From an archaeon (lineage in GTDB: Archaea; Nanobdellota; Nanobdellia; Woesearchaeales; GW2011-AR9): a stretch of DNA of 7,488 nt. The position numbers and the translations under genes are program-made. Under the pieces are notes generated by a model that saw nothing but the letters and a program-made list of their open reading frames with translations, was not told the DNA's origin and searched no databases. Of this stretch, positions 1-6,433 are shown in pieces. The stretch covers positions 1 to 7,488 of the forward strand of contig JAHFRS010000053.1 of NCBI GenBank assembly GCA_023266155.1, written 5' to 3'. Each line of letters starts with the position of its first letter. Within the stretch, counting starts at the first letter, position 1.

Positions 1-508
1 CAATGACCTGATAAATCTCTTCCGCTGAAAGCGGCTTGAAACGGAAAATAGCACAGCGGCTTTGGATGGGATCAAGAATCTTTGATGAATGGTTGCAGCT
101 TAAAATAAATCGGCAGGTTTTCGTGTAATTCTCCATCGTTCTCCTGAGCGCCTGCTGGGCTTCTTTGGTCAAGGCATCGGATTCATCGAGGTAAATAATC
201 TTAAATGGTACATCTCCCATCGCTTTGGTGCGGGCGAAATCTTTGACTTTGACCCGCACAATATCAATGCCCCTTTCATCACTCGCGTTGAGCTCAAGAA
301 CGTTTTGCCGCCAGTTTTCGCCAAACAATTCTTTGGCAATCACTAATGATAAAGTTGTTTTTCCCACGCCGGCTGGCCCGCTGAAAAGAAGATGAGGCAT
401 ACTGCCGGTTTTCACAAAAGCTCGTATTTTCTCTACAATCTCTTTTTGCCCTTTGATCTCGTCAAAGGTGGAGGGGCGATACTTTTCTGTCCAGATGAAG
501 GAAGTCAT
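1..508 (-). CDS. rfcS: Replication factor C small subunit, N-terminal 169 residues (runs off the left edge)
   Basis: This is the AAA+ ATPase subunit of the archaeal clamp loader, which opens the PCNA ring and loads it on primed DNA. Visible in order: the RFC box near the N-terminus (WTEKYRP, residues 6-12), Walker A GPAGVGKT (44-51), the LNASDERG motif (73-80), Walker B IIYLDESD (104-111), sensor 1 around ILSCNHSSK (135-143) and the SRC arginine-finger motif (150-152). Walker B reads DESD where DEAD is usual for the family; both acidic residues are kept. No intein interrupts the visible part, although archaeal rfc genes often carry one near Walker A. The family is usually about 320-330 aa, so about half is present; the lid and collar domains lie outside. 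The ATG at 508 is chosen because the translation starts directly at the RFC box and a TATA box is centred 26 nt upstream. Small rather than large subunit is inferred from the compact N-terminus. Confidence 0.97.
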   Translation of the reverse strand, partial: MTSFIWTEKYRPSTFDEIKGQKEIVEKIRAFVKTGSMPHLLFSGPAGVGKTTLSLVIAKELFGENWRQNVLELNASDERGIDIVRVKVKDFARTKAMGDVPFKIIYLDESDALTKEAQQALRRTMENYTKTCRFILSCNHSSKILDPIQSRCAIFRFKPLSAEEIYQVI

Positions 509-530
509 CAAAGAGTTAGGAAGGGGCGTA

Positions 531-538
531 TTTTATAA
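531..538 (-). promoter_or_regulatory. TATA box (box A) of rfcS
   Basis: Minus-strand TTATAAAA is centred about 26 nt upstream of the rfcS ATG. Archaeal transcription normally starts about 25 nt downstream of the box centre, so the mRNA would start at or next to the ATG, i.e. be leaderless. Confidence 0.7.
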
Positions 539-598
539 GGTTTATCGCTGTGAAGAACAACATTGTCTCTCTGGTCTTCAGTAATGGGCAACTAATCT

Positions 599-790
599 TC
601 AAATCACCCACAATAGAGCTTTTCCCACCCAGACCAAGACGTCCGCATAAGAAATCTGGAAAAAGATCACTGCCAGCAGCAGCGCCAATAAGAAGAAAAA
701 AATGATTTTAATAGATTCCACAATCGTTTTTACCAGGAAAAAAGCTACTAAAAACATGATGGCAATGCCAACCAATGAAAGGGGCTCCAT
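599..790 (-). CDS. Small two-helix membrane protein, 63 aa, function unknown
   Basis: I do not recognise this protein. It is almost entirely hydrophobic: a first segment at about residues 5-21, a short polar break (VESIK, about 24-28), then a second long hydrophobic stretch at about 29-46, with a hydrophobic C-terminal tail. It is therefore a small integral membrane protein of two, perhaps three, helices with no visible catalytic motif. Support for being real: an ATG with a good TATA box centred 28 nt upstream, the same spacing as the neighbouring genes, and a position in the mre11-to-rfcS gap on the same strand. A 73-aa reading frame on the opposite strand (702-923) has no family resemblance and is taken as a shadow. 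A link to the repair genes on either side cannot be inferred. Confidence 0.65.
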   Translation of the reverse strand: MEPLSLVGIAIMFLVAFFLVKTIVESIKIIFFFLLALLLAVIFFQISYADVLVWVGKALLWVI

Positions 791-813
791 AGGCAGAATA
801 ATCCCCGTTACAC

Positions 814-822
814 TATATAATT
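814..822 (-). promoter_or_regulatory. TATA box of the 63-aa membrane protein
   Basis: Minus-strand AATTATATA is centred about 28 nt before the ATG at 790, consistent with a leaderless or nearly leaderless mRNA. Confidence 0.55.
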
Positions 823-895
823 ATTTCGAGCCCGGACTGTTTATTTCTCTTTTCTCAAAGAGGCTCGAGCTGATGATGGTCATGCTTCATAATGC

Positions 896-910
896 TGACG
901 TATTACGTCA
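896..910. repeat. 15-bp near-perfect palindrome across the mre11 stop codon
   Basis: TGACGTA-T-TACGTCA is two 7-nt half sites around one central base. It covers the last two codons and the stop of mre11. The one-base centre makes an RNA hairpin poor (about 5 bp with a 5-nt loop at best), so as DNA it looks more like a dimer-binding site than a terminator. Chance occurrence is possible. Confidence 0.4.
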
Positions 911-2165
911 TTTGAAGATTTAACAGTTTATTCACTTCACTCTCTACCCTCGCTTGGAAATCCGTCACCGTTTCCCCTTCTTTCTTACTCGTATTCATGG
1001 CCAGCAACAACTGTTTCGTCACGTGAAATTCTGTCTCCGCATCAAACAGTTTATTCTGCTGCAGATGTTCTCGGATAAGCTCATCTTCAAGATTTTCTTC
1101 TCCCGGAGCGATCTTGATCTCTGCAAACTCTGAAGCGTTGAGTTGGGCCGTATTTTTCATGATAAAATAAGCCCCTCGGCCCTGCAGCTGGCTGAGAATT
1201 TCCCGGAAATTGATGTCCGTTGGTTTGCCGCCAGCCAGCGTGCCGGTAAGACGGAGAGTGATGATGCTGTTGGCCAGCTCTTTATCTTTAAAGAAATCGA
1301 GGATTTCAAAAGTGACGATATCGGGCGATTTATGCGAGCAGTCTAAAATTAATTTATGGTGCGGTGCTACGATGACGGGAAACCATTGTACTGTTTGTTG
1401 TTGGTTGATGAGCGAGGAAGCATCTTCTCGCTTTTCGCTGTGAACCGTCACTAAATTATACCCGCCATGGCTGTACTTTTCAATCTCGGCAAAATTGTTG
1501 GGGAATAACGCGCCGGGATACGTTAAAGTTCCGTATTCTGGAATTTCTATCGTCGTAGGATGATGCAGATGTCCGCCCGCATAATACTGAAATCCCTTCG
1601 GCAGAAAAGAGACGGGCTGTGATTCGATATTATCTAAATGCTTTGGCTTGAGTTCCGTCACGGACGTGTGGAACATAAAAATCTTATAGCCTAGCTCTTT
1701 TTCCAAATTTTCTAGATGAAGATTCTCGTAATAAGATCGGTCCAGCTGGCCTTTCTTTCCTAACATCCCTGTCATCTTTGCTCCGGTTTTAGGATCAATG
1801 GTGAACGAAAGACGAAGCTGTTTGGTTTGTGGGTCAACAGTGCCTCGACAGACATTTTTCAGCAAACGCGCCTGTTCCAAGACGTCAATCATCGTCTTGC
1901 CGCTCGGAGAGAAGTCGTGTGAGCCGGCAATGACATACAGCGGAATCTTTCGGTCTTTTAATTCCCGCAGTTTCTTGGTGACCATTTTAAGGGTGTCAAA
2001 GGATGGCAGAGAGGTATTGAATAAGTCCCCAGCAAAAAGGATGAAATCAACCTGTTGCTGGATACAGCTGTCCATGGCGCTGAGAAAAGCTTTGGTGGAT
2101 AAATCCCTCATCTGCGGATCACGCCAGGAACCGAGATGGAGATCGGCGAGATGGGCGTATTTCAT
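903..2165 (-). CDS. mre11: DNA double-strand break repair nuclease Mre11
   Basis: This is the manganese-dependent nuclease of the Mre11-Rad50 complex, which processes double-strand DNA ends for recombinational repair. The calcineurin-like phosphoesterase motifs appear in order: DLHLG (Asp8, His10), GDLFN (Asp47), GSHD (81-84, catalytic His83), FMFHT (His166) and GGHLHHP (His199, His201). The length of 420 aa is normal for archaeal Mre11 (about 420-430). The C-terminal 150 residues would form the capping domain and the Rad50-binding tail. One oddity: the usual GNHD motif reads GSHD, replacing the Asn that normally helps hold the second metal; all other ligands are present. rad50 is often next to mre11 in archaea but is not in this window. 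The ATG at 2165 is supported by MKYAHLADLH, the typical family start, and by a TATA box 26 nt upstream. Confidence 0.95.
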   Translation of the reverse strand: MKYAHLADLHLGSWRDPQMRDLSTKAFLSAMDSCIQQQVDFILFAGDLFNTSLPSFDTLKMVTKKLRELKDRKIPLYVIAGSHDFSPSGKTMIDVLEQARLLKNVCRGTVDPQTKQLRLSFTIDPKTGAKMTGMLGKKGQLDRSYYENLHLENLEKELGYKIFMFHTSVTELKPKHLDNIESQPVSFLPKGFQYYAGGHLHHPTTIEIPEYGTLTYPGALFPNNFAEIEKYSHGGYNLVTVHSEKREDASSLINQQQTVQWFPVIVAPHHKLILDCSHKSPDIVTFEILDFFKDKELANSIITLRLTGTLAGGKPTDINFREILSQLQGRGAYFIMKNTAQLNASEFAEIKIAPGEENLEDELIREHLQQNKLFDAETEFHVTKQLLLAMNTSKKEGETVTDFQARVESEVNKLLNLQMT

Positions 2166-2186
2166 GTGGTGATCAGGAAGGAGATA

Positions 2187-2195
2187 ATTTTATAT
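2187..2195 (-). promoter_or_regulatory. TATA box of mre11
   Basis: Minus-strand ATATAAAAT is centred 26 nt upstream of the mre11 ATG, predicting a leaderless transcript. It lies in the 129-bp divergent promoter region shared with the Nudix-like gene; the two boxes are about 80 bp apart. Confidence 0.7.
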
Positions 2196-2265
2196 GGATT
2201 GTGGTGGAGGATAACATAGTGGCAGAATGATGAGATAGTAACTTTAAAACAGTGAGCCACAATTC

Positions 2266-2274
2266 TTTTAAATA
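2266..2274 (+). promoter_or_regulatory. TATA box of the Nudix-like gene
   Basis: TTTTAAATA is centred 25 nt before the ATG at 2295, again the leaderless spacing. Confidence 0.65.
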
Positions 2275-2294
2275 GAGGTCGTTCTGGGAGTGGG

Positions 2295-3221
2295 ATGCCG
2301 TTAAACAATACGTGGGAAACTATTGTTGAAGCTGATACACCCCTTGCCGTTCATGATTTAGAGGTGATTCTCAACGAAGGCGAGCCGCTGACGTTAGGGA
2401 AATATCGGCCAGCGTTGTATGATCAGGTGTTAGAGTACTGGAATAAAGCTCAAGTGCAGCAGATGTTAGAGCGGGCGACGGAATTAGCGGATGCTTTGAC
2501 GAAGAAAGATGAGGCTAAAATTACTCGCATGACTCAACAAATTGGCGGAGTCAATCAAAAATTACGGTTATCAAGAGCAGTGCTCGAAGGAAAGAAACTC
2601 TATCTTGCGTTGAGCAGCACCAACTACATGGATTTTATCGGCACCAATGAACAGGCTCGAGTCAATCCAGATTTTTGGCAGCAGCTGACAAATGCCGGAT
2701 TGGAAGATTATGCTGATGCCGATCGTTATTTTGCCAATCCGCTGGCTATCTGTGCCGTAATGTATGGTTTAAATTCGGGCGCAGAGGATTCTAAAGACCT
2801 ATATGTTCCGGTCGGTATGCGCAGTTCTAAAGTCATGATTTACCCGAATATGTATCATATCTTTGGCGGTGTGATAAGCGCCGATAAAGATCGTCAGAAA
2901 TTAGATTTAGGACATCATTTACGGCTGGAATTTCGGGAAGAGATTGGCTTAACTGATGAGGAGATGGGTTTGCCGCAATTTTATGGCATCTGTCGTCATG
3001 TCAATTCCAGGATTCCGGAAGTGATTTGTGGTCTTCCCGTGCTGGTGCAGCAGAAAGAACTGGAACAGCGTTGGAAAGAACATGCTCCGGGAAAGTTTGA
3101 GCATCGCAAACTCTCTTTTCTGGGAAAGAAGGAACTGCCAACATTCTTACAGGAGAATGCTGCAACAATGGTGCCGTCCGGTGCTGCCGCTTTAACGTAC
3201 TTTTTAAAATACCATGGCTGA
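2295..3221 (+). CDS. Divergent Nudix-fold protein with a helical N-terminal extension, 308 aa
   Basis: The C-terminal half (about residues 165-275) resembles a Nudix hydrolase, the fold that cleaves nucleoside diphosphates linked to another group. Visible are a strand-like VGMRSSKVMIYP stretch, a GG at 191-192 and LEFREEIGL at 211-219, which matches the REUXEEXGU core except that the first Arg is Leu. The loop between GG and the helix is about five residues longer than in the standard Nudix box, and the upstream conserved Glu is not obvious (Asp204 is near). The catalytic E-E pair (Glu215, Glu216) is kept, so activity is possible but the substrate cannot be predicted. Residues 1-150 are mostly helical and polar, with a coiled-coil-like part at about 50-100, and match no family I know. 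The gene is divergent from mre11 with its own TATA box; this may be spacing only. The fold is fairly secure, the function is not. Confidence 0.8.
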   Translation: MPLNNTWETIVEADTPLAVHDLEVILNEGEPLTLGKYRPALYDQVLEYWNKAQVQQMLERATELADALTKKDEAKITRMTQQIGGVNQKLRLSRAVLEGKKLYLALSSTNYMDFIGTNEQARVNPDFWQQLTNAGLEDYADADRYFANPLAICAVMYGLNSGAEDSKDLYVPVGMRSSKVMIYPNMYHIFGGVISADKDRQKLDLGHHLRLEFREEIGLTDEEMGLPQFYGICRHVNSRIPEVICGLPVLVQQKELEQRWKEHAPGKFEHRKLSFLGKKELPTFLQENAATMVPSGAAALTYFLKYHG

Positions 3222-3346
3222 AAATCCCTTTGCTCAAGTAGAGCTGAAAAAGGATTTTCTCTGGAGATTTTCAATAAGGAGATTAATAGGAACAAAGTCA
3301 AAATAATGAAAAATCAGTTTTAAATCTGTGGAAACCCTACAAAACC

Positions 3347-3354
3347 TTTAAAAG
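3347..3354 (+). promoter_or_regulatory. TATA box of endA
   Basis: TTTAAAAG is centred 25 nt upstream of the ATG at 3375. This favours the first of the two adjacent ATGs (3375 and 3378). Confidence 0.6.
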
Positions 3355-3374
3355 CAACCTTCCTTCTTCCTTCC

Positions 3375-3974
3375 ATGATGGTCAAGAAAATCGAGCCAGC
3401 AGCTGCCGCTGAGGCGGAAATGTCTGCCGAGGATTTGAAAAAGAAAAAAGTGCTCGTTCCCGCAGTCTTACAGGGTGAACGGGTCATGACGGAATCGTCT
3501 GATGAAGCCAGAGAGTTCTATAATCAGTCTCGTTTTGGCAATCTGGCAGAAAATGGCAAAGTAGATCTCTCATTACTGGAAGGCCTCTACCTGTTGGAGA
3601 AGGGGAAATTAGACGTCAGCACTGATACCGGGAAAGTTATCACCTTTGAGACTTTTTTGAAGAAAGCACGGAAAGTAGAGCCTAATTTCTGGATTCGCTA
3701 CTGTGTGTTTAAAGATATGCGTAACCGCGGCTACATCATCAAGACCGCCTTAAAATTTGGAGCGGATTTCCGCGTCTATGACCGCGGGGTCAAGCCGGGT
3801 GAAGATCACGCCCGCTGGATTGTCTATCCCGTTCATGAAGGGACTACGTTGACTTGGCATGAATTCAGCGCCAAAAATCGGGTGGCTCATTCCACCAAGA
3901 AACGGTTATTGCTAGGAATTGTTGATGCGGAAGGGGACGTGACTTATTATGAAGTCAAATGGATGAGGCCATAG
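3375..3974 (+). CDS. endA: tRNA-splicing endonuclease, homotetrameric (alpha4) type
   Basis: This enzyme cuts introns out of precursor tRNAs at the bulge-helix-bulge, leaving 2',3'-cyclic phosphate and 5'-OH ends. All three catalytic residues align with the Methanocaldococcus jannaschii enzyme (Tyr115, His125, Lys156) at a constant offset of 20: Tyr135 in DFRVYDRG, His145 in GEDHARW and Lys176 in AHSTKKRLL. The family-typical RGYIIKTALKFGADF (118-132) and GDVTYYEV near the end are also clear. The length of 199 aa is the short single-unit class (about 180 aa) plus a 20-residue Ala/Glu/Lys-rich N-terminal extension, so it should assemble as a homotetramer. The start at 3375 is favoured by the TATA spacing. 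A membrane-protein gene follows after 21 bp on the same strand with no TATA of its own, so the two are probably co-transcribed. Confidence 0.96.
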   Translation: MMVKKIEPAAAAEAEMSAEDLKKKKVLVPAVLQGERVMTESSDEAREFYNQSRFGNLAENGKVDLSLLEGLYLLEKGKLDVSTDTGKVITFETFLKKARKVEPNFWIRYCVFKDMRNRGYIIKTALKFGADFRVYDRGVKPGEDHARWIVYPVHEGTTLTWHEFSAKNRVAHSTKKRLLLGIVDAEGDVTYYEVKWMRP

Positions 3975-3995
3975 AGAGATTTTTGGTCATAGAAG

Positions 3996-4328
3996 ATGGC
4001 TTGTGAATCTTACTTTTTTATCGTATTCTTTCTTACCATCATCGTTACCAGAGTTTTTCTGTATTTCAAGCCAACGCCAGCTCCGACCATCGACGGGTTC
4101 AGAGTTCATCATTATATGTATGGGTTAACTTTAATTCCTATAGGTATAGTATTAAGCAATATTACCGTTTATGCCTTAGGCTGGGGTTTATTTGTGGATG
4201 AATTGGGGTATCTATTACTAGGCGGGAAAACACATCACGATAATTATTCCAGAGCTTCATTGTTTCTGTTAGGAATTTTTATAATTTTGACTTTTATCTT
4301 CAGAGAATTGTTGCTCTTGTGGGCCTGA
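3996..4328 (+). CDS. Small integral membrane protein with HHYMYG and DELG motifs, 110 aa
   Basis: Four hydrophobic segments are visible, at about residues 6-23, 41-58, 60-75 and 87-108. Between and within them sit RVHHYMYG (37-43) and GLFVDELG (64-71), then HHD (80-82). From memory this HH-xx-YG ... G-x-x-x-DE-x-G pattern recurs in uncharacterised small membrane proteins of archaea and bacteria. Buried His and Asp/Glu would suit metal binding, but no function is established. The start is the only in-frame ATG after a stop just upstream. There is no TATA box and only a weak Shine-Dalgarno, so expression probably depends on the endA transcript 21 bp upstream. Base use is visibly more AT-rich than in endA. 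Its stop is 9 bp from the stop of the convergent acidic-protein gene. Confidence 0.82.
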   Translation: MACESYFFIVFFLTIIVTRVFLYFKPTPAPTIDGFRVHHYMYGLTLIPIGIVLSNITVYALGWGLFVDELGYLLLGGKTHHDNYSRASLFLLGIFIILTFIFRELLLLWA

Positions 4329-4337
4329 AACCAGACG

Positions 4338-4865
4338 TTATGCCGCCAACCGTTCTTCTAAATCTAACTCCTGCCGTTGTTCCCTCGGTGACGTTGGTTC
4401 CTGTTCTTCTTCTTCTTCTTCTTCTTTTCCCACCGTATCAAGCTTGTCCGCTTCTGACTCCGTTTCTAACGGAAAATAGGTTGTTCTATCATACTCTGTC
4501 GTTGTCGGGTGGTACAGCAGTTGAAGTGGCACTACATACGGTTGTTGCTCTTCTTCAACATCAAACAAGCTGGCTGAATAAAGGTCTGGCAGAAGCAATT
4601 TTGGGTCAAGGGAGTATCCCCCTTCACCTGTTTCTTCTTCTCCCGAAAGGTATTCAGTAGAATCAGAACCGATAGTACCATAGACCATCTCCGTGACATC
4701 TTCTGTAAATTGGCCATCGGTATGGTCATCAATAAGATCATCCCATGACTGGTCATCAGCAGTACGTAGAAAGGATTCGATAGATTCGATGTTATGTCCT
4801 AGTTCAAGGCGATAGGCAAAAATCGCGTTGTTGAGGAATTCTGGTTGGGTAGTTGGTTGATACAC
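4338..4865 (-). CDS. Highly acidic orphan protein with a seven-Glu run, 175 aa
   Basis: I do not recognise this protein. It is strongly acidic throughout, has no Cys, and has low-complexity stretches: DDQSWDDLIDDHTDG (37-51), GEEETGEGG (75-83) and seven consecutive Glu (148-154) before a Pro/Arg/Glu-rich tail. No signal peptide or membrane helix is seen, so a soluble, partly disordered protein is likely. The start is a GTG at 4865; no ATG occurs in frame upstream before a stop, and the next Met is residue 60. A TATA-like box centred 30 nt upstream supports the GTG start. The overlapping plus-strand frame (4319-4660) is a Leu/Pro-rich low-complexity shadow of the acidic codons and also overlaps the preceding gene. 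That this strand is coding is likely but not certain. Confidence 0.6.
   Translation of the reverse strand: MYQPTTQPEFLNNAIFAYRLELGHNIESIESFLRTADDQSWDDLIDDHTDGQFTEDVTEMVYGTIGSDSTEYLSGEEETGEGGYSLDPKLLLPDLYSASLFDVEEEQQPYVVPLQLLYHPTTTEYDRTTYFPLETESEADKLDTVGKEEEEEEEQEPTSPREQRQELDLEERLAA
4404..4424. repeat. (TTC)7 trinucleotide microsatellite
   Basis: Seven perfect TTC units encode Glu148-154 (GAA codons) of the acidic protein on the minus strand. The unit is in frame, so copy-number change would alter length without a frameshift. Confidence 0.9.
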
Positions 4866-4890
4866 GTTCGTTAGGGCTGGAAAGTTCCAG

Positions 4891-4899
4891 TTTTTATTT
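4891..4899 (-). promoter_or_regulatory. TATA-like box of the acidic-protein gene
   Basis: Minus-strand AAATAAAAA is centred 30 nt upstream of the GTG start, allowing a leader of a few nucleotides at most. It is weaker than the other boxes in the window. Confidence 0.45.
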
Positions 4900-4960
4900 C
4901 TCCGTTATTTTATGATTGATATTTTTTTTTAATTTTATTATTTGTAGGAAATGTTTTCTT

Positions 4961-4969
4961 ATTTAAATA
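4961..4969 (+). promoter_or_regulatory. Possible TATA box in an AT-rich intergenic stretch
   Basis: ATTTAAATA lies 44 nt (centre) upstream of the ATG at 5009, which would give a leader of roughly 18 nt. This is unlike the leaderless spacing elsewhere. The surrounding 4905-5008 is T-rich with no other feature I can support. Confidence 0.25.
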
Positions 4970-5008
4970 CTTTTTGTTTTTGAAAAGTTATCGTCGGAAA
5001 ATATTTTC

Positions 5009-5337
5009 ATGATTCTTACAGAAAAATTGGCTGAGTTGAACTCTTTTTTCAACTTTTACTATTTTGTCGTCGATAAAACGCCATTTGATATTTTTTTTTG
5101 AAAACGGGCCTTTTTTTAATTTTGCGGGAAGAATTAACAGGTTTTGACACTTCATTCATCTTTTTCCCCCCAGATTCTTTGTTGGTGATGGAGATCCTGG
5201 CTTTTATTTTTGTGATGTTCAGACATTTTCTATTTTCGCCTTCTCTTCCAATCTCCGGACCACTTCTTCTTCTTGCTGCCTCTTTCATCTATCAGAAAAT
5301 ATTCCTGAACCGCAATCACACTACTGCTAGTGGTTAG
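5009..5337 (+). pseudogene. Membrane-protein gene with a frame break at a nine-T run
   Basis: An ATG at 5009 opens a frame of 30 codons that look coding (MILTEKLAELNSFF, then FYYFVVDKTPFDIFF) and ends at a TGA (5099-5101) directly after nine T (5091-5099). In the frame one step back, reading continues from the T run (Leu-Lys-Thr-Gly...) without a stop to TAG at 5335-5337. The downstream part is strongly hydrophobic, with membrane-like segments at about 5104-5124, 5185-5235 and 5245-5300. One extra T, or a -1 slip on the run, would give one protein of about 109 aa. This could be a pseudogene, an assembly error, phase variation or programmed frameshifting; the sequence alone cannot decide. An antisense 79-aa frame (5288-5049) is Lys/Arg-rich, as the complement of a T-rich membrane gene would be, and has no properly spaced TATA box. 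I do not recognise the family. Confidence 0.4.
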
Positions 5338-5349
5338 TGTCGGCAAAAA

Positions 5350-5358
5350 TTATATAAA
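5350..5358 (+). promoter_or_regulatory. TATA box of the winged-helix gene
   Basis: TTATATAAA is centred 27 nt before the ATG at 5381. It decides the start: the upstream in-frame GTG at 5330 lies before this promoter and overlaps the preceding reading frame. Confidence 0.7.
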
Positions 5359-5380
5359 CTGGCCAGTCTGCGGAAGGAAA

Positions 5381-6433
5381 ATGAACGATCAAGATAAAAT
5401 CATGCAATTTCTCAGGATGTCAGGGCCAACGCTGCCGACGAAAGTGGCGAAACAACTTAATACTCAGATCTTACTGGCTTCAGCGCATCTCTCCGATCTA
5501 GCGGCACAGGGAAAAGTGCGTATCTCCCATTTGAAAGTTGGCGGTTCGCCGCTCTATTACCTTCCCGGGCAGGAGCATCAACTGGAAAAATATGCTGCCG
5601 GGAATCTTAATCCCAAAGATGTGGGAGTCTTGAATCACTTAAAAGAACAAAAAGTGTTGCGAGAAGCTCATGTAGACCTGCTGGGGAAAGTGGCGTTGCG
5701 TTCCTTACAGGATTTTGCTATCCCACTCCATGTGACGGTCGAGGGAAAGAAAGAAGTGTTCTGGAAATGGCGGTTATTATCTGAGGAGGAAACGAACCGA
5801 ACGATTGCGCAGATGTTAAATCCGGTGTCGGAACCGCTGGTGGAAGTTGCTGTGCCAGCAGTGATGCCTTCCTTGTCTGGTAATACGAGTTACAATAGTG
5901 GTTTAAACTCCTCTGAAAGTCCCTCCGACCTAAAAACGGGAATAGTTGATCTAAGAAATAATGGTGGTGGCCAGGCCGAAGTCGTGAGGGAAGAGTTGGG
6001 AAAAGAAGTTCAGCTGGGAGCAGAGGAAGAGCGGCGAAAAGTTCTCCTGCCTTCTCTGGCAAAAGCTATTGATACAACAAAACAAAAACCGCGGGTAAAA
6101 CGCGTTCGTGAACCTGAAGATGAATTTTTTCCTGCCATTGAGCGGTTCTGCAAGAGGCTTGCGCTGACGATTGAACAAAAAGAAACCATTCGCCGCAACA
6201 AAGAATTTGAATTGCTGCTGAAAGTTCCTTCTGCTGTTGGCCAGATGACCTATTTCTGTAAAGCCAAAGAGAAGAGTAAATGTGATGAGAAAGACGTTTC
6301 CGCCGCGTATATGCAGGCACAGATCAAGAAATTGCCACTGTTGTTCCTTTATACCGGGGAATTGAGCAAAAAGGCACAGGAGATGTTGGATTCAGGAGCG
6401 TTTGAGAATGCCATGGTCAGGAAGGTGGGGTAA
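5381..6433 (+). CDS. Winged-helix protein with a possible restriction-endonuclease-like C-terminus, 350 aa
   Basis: Residues 1-62 look like a winged-helix DNA-binding domain: helices around 2-12 and 17-25, a recognition-type helix around 30-43, then a wing (KVRISHLKVGGSPLYYL). A second folded part follows to about 135. Residues 150-245 are Ser/Asn/Gly- and charge-rich, probably a flexible linker. The C-terminal 100 residues are compact: FELLLKVPS, YFCKAKEK (291-298), AAYMQAQIKKLPLLFLYTG (308-326) and SKKAQEML. The order resembles Mrr-like endonuclease folds (a strand with a K-x-K in place of D/E-x-K, a Gln-containing helix, a strand ending in TG, then a helix), but the acidic catalytic residue is not evident, so nuclease activity is only a hypothesis. 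The ATG at 5381 fits the TATA spacing. The last 14 codons and stop are duplicated 572 bp downstream, and a toxin gene starts one base after the stop, probably on the same transcript. Confidence 0.8.
   Translation: MNDQDKIMQFLRMSGPTLPTKVAKQLNTQILLASAHLSDLAAQGKVRISHLKVGGSPLYYLPGQEHQLEKYAAGNLNPKDVGVLNHLKEQKVLREAHVDLLGKVALRSLQDFAIPLHVTVEGKKEVFWKWRLLSEEETNRTIAQMLNPVSEPLVEVAVPAVMPSLSGNTSYNSGLNSSESPSDLKTGIVDLRNNGGGQAEVVREELGKEVQLGAEEERRKVLLPSLAKAIDTTKQKPRVKRVREPEDEFFPAIERFCKRLALTIEQKETIRRNKEFELLLKVPSAVGQMTYFCKAKEKSKCDEKDVSAAYMQAQIKKLPLLFLYTGELSKKAQEMLDSGAFENAMVRKVG

Noticed and set aside
2219..2260. GTGGC ... GCCAC inverted repeat in the mre11/Nudix promoter gap
   Set aside because: Five-base arms 32 nt apart are expected by chance and do not sit symmetrically with either TATA box.
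3214..3306. A 30-codon frame starting inside the end of the Nudix gene (MAENPFAQVELKK...)
   Set aside because: The ATG overlaps the Nudix stop, but there is no Shine-Dalgarno or properly spaced TATA box and no recognisable family. It is basic and short enough to arise by chance.
4319..4660. Plus-strand 113-aa Leu/Pro-rich frame opposite the acidic gene
   Set aside because: It overlaps the preceding membrane gene and its poly-Leu run is the frame-shifted reading of the TTC repeat. The minus strand has the better start and promoter.
5049..5288. Minus-strand 79-aa Lys/Arg-rich frame
   Set aside because: Its composition is what the complement of a T-rich membrane-protein gene gives, and there is no TATA box at the leaderless distance.
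5318..5339. Nested short inverted repeats (CACTA ... TAGTG) just before the winged-helix promoter
   Set aside because: The stem is only five base pairs and overlaps the end of the broken membrane frame; too weak to call an operator or terminator.
5330..5380. GTG at 5330 as the start of the winged-helix gene, adding 17 residues
   Set aside because: The TATA box at 5350-5358 would lie inside the gene, and the ATG at 5381 is at the right distance from it and starts directly at the first helix.
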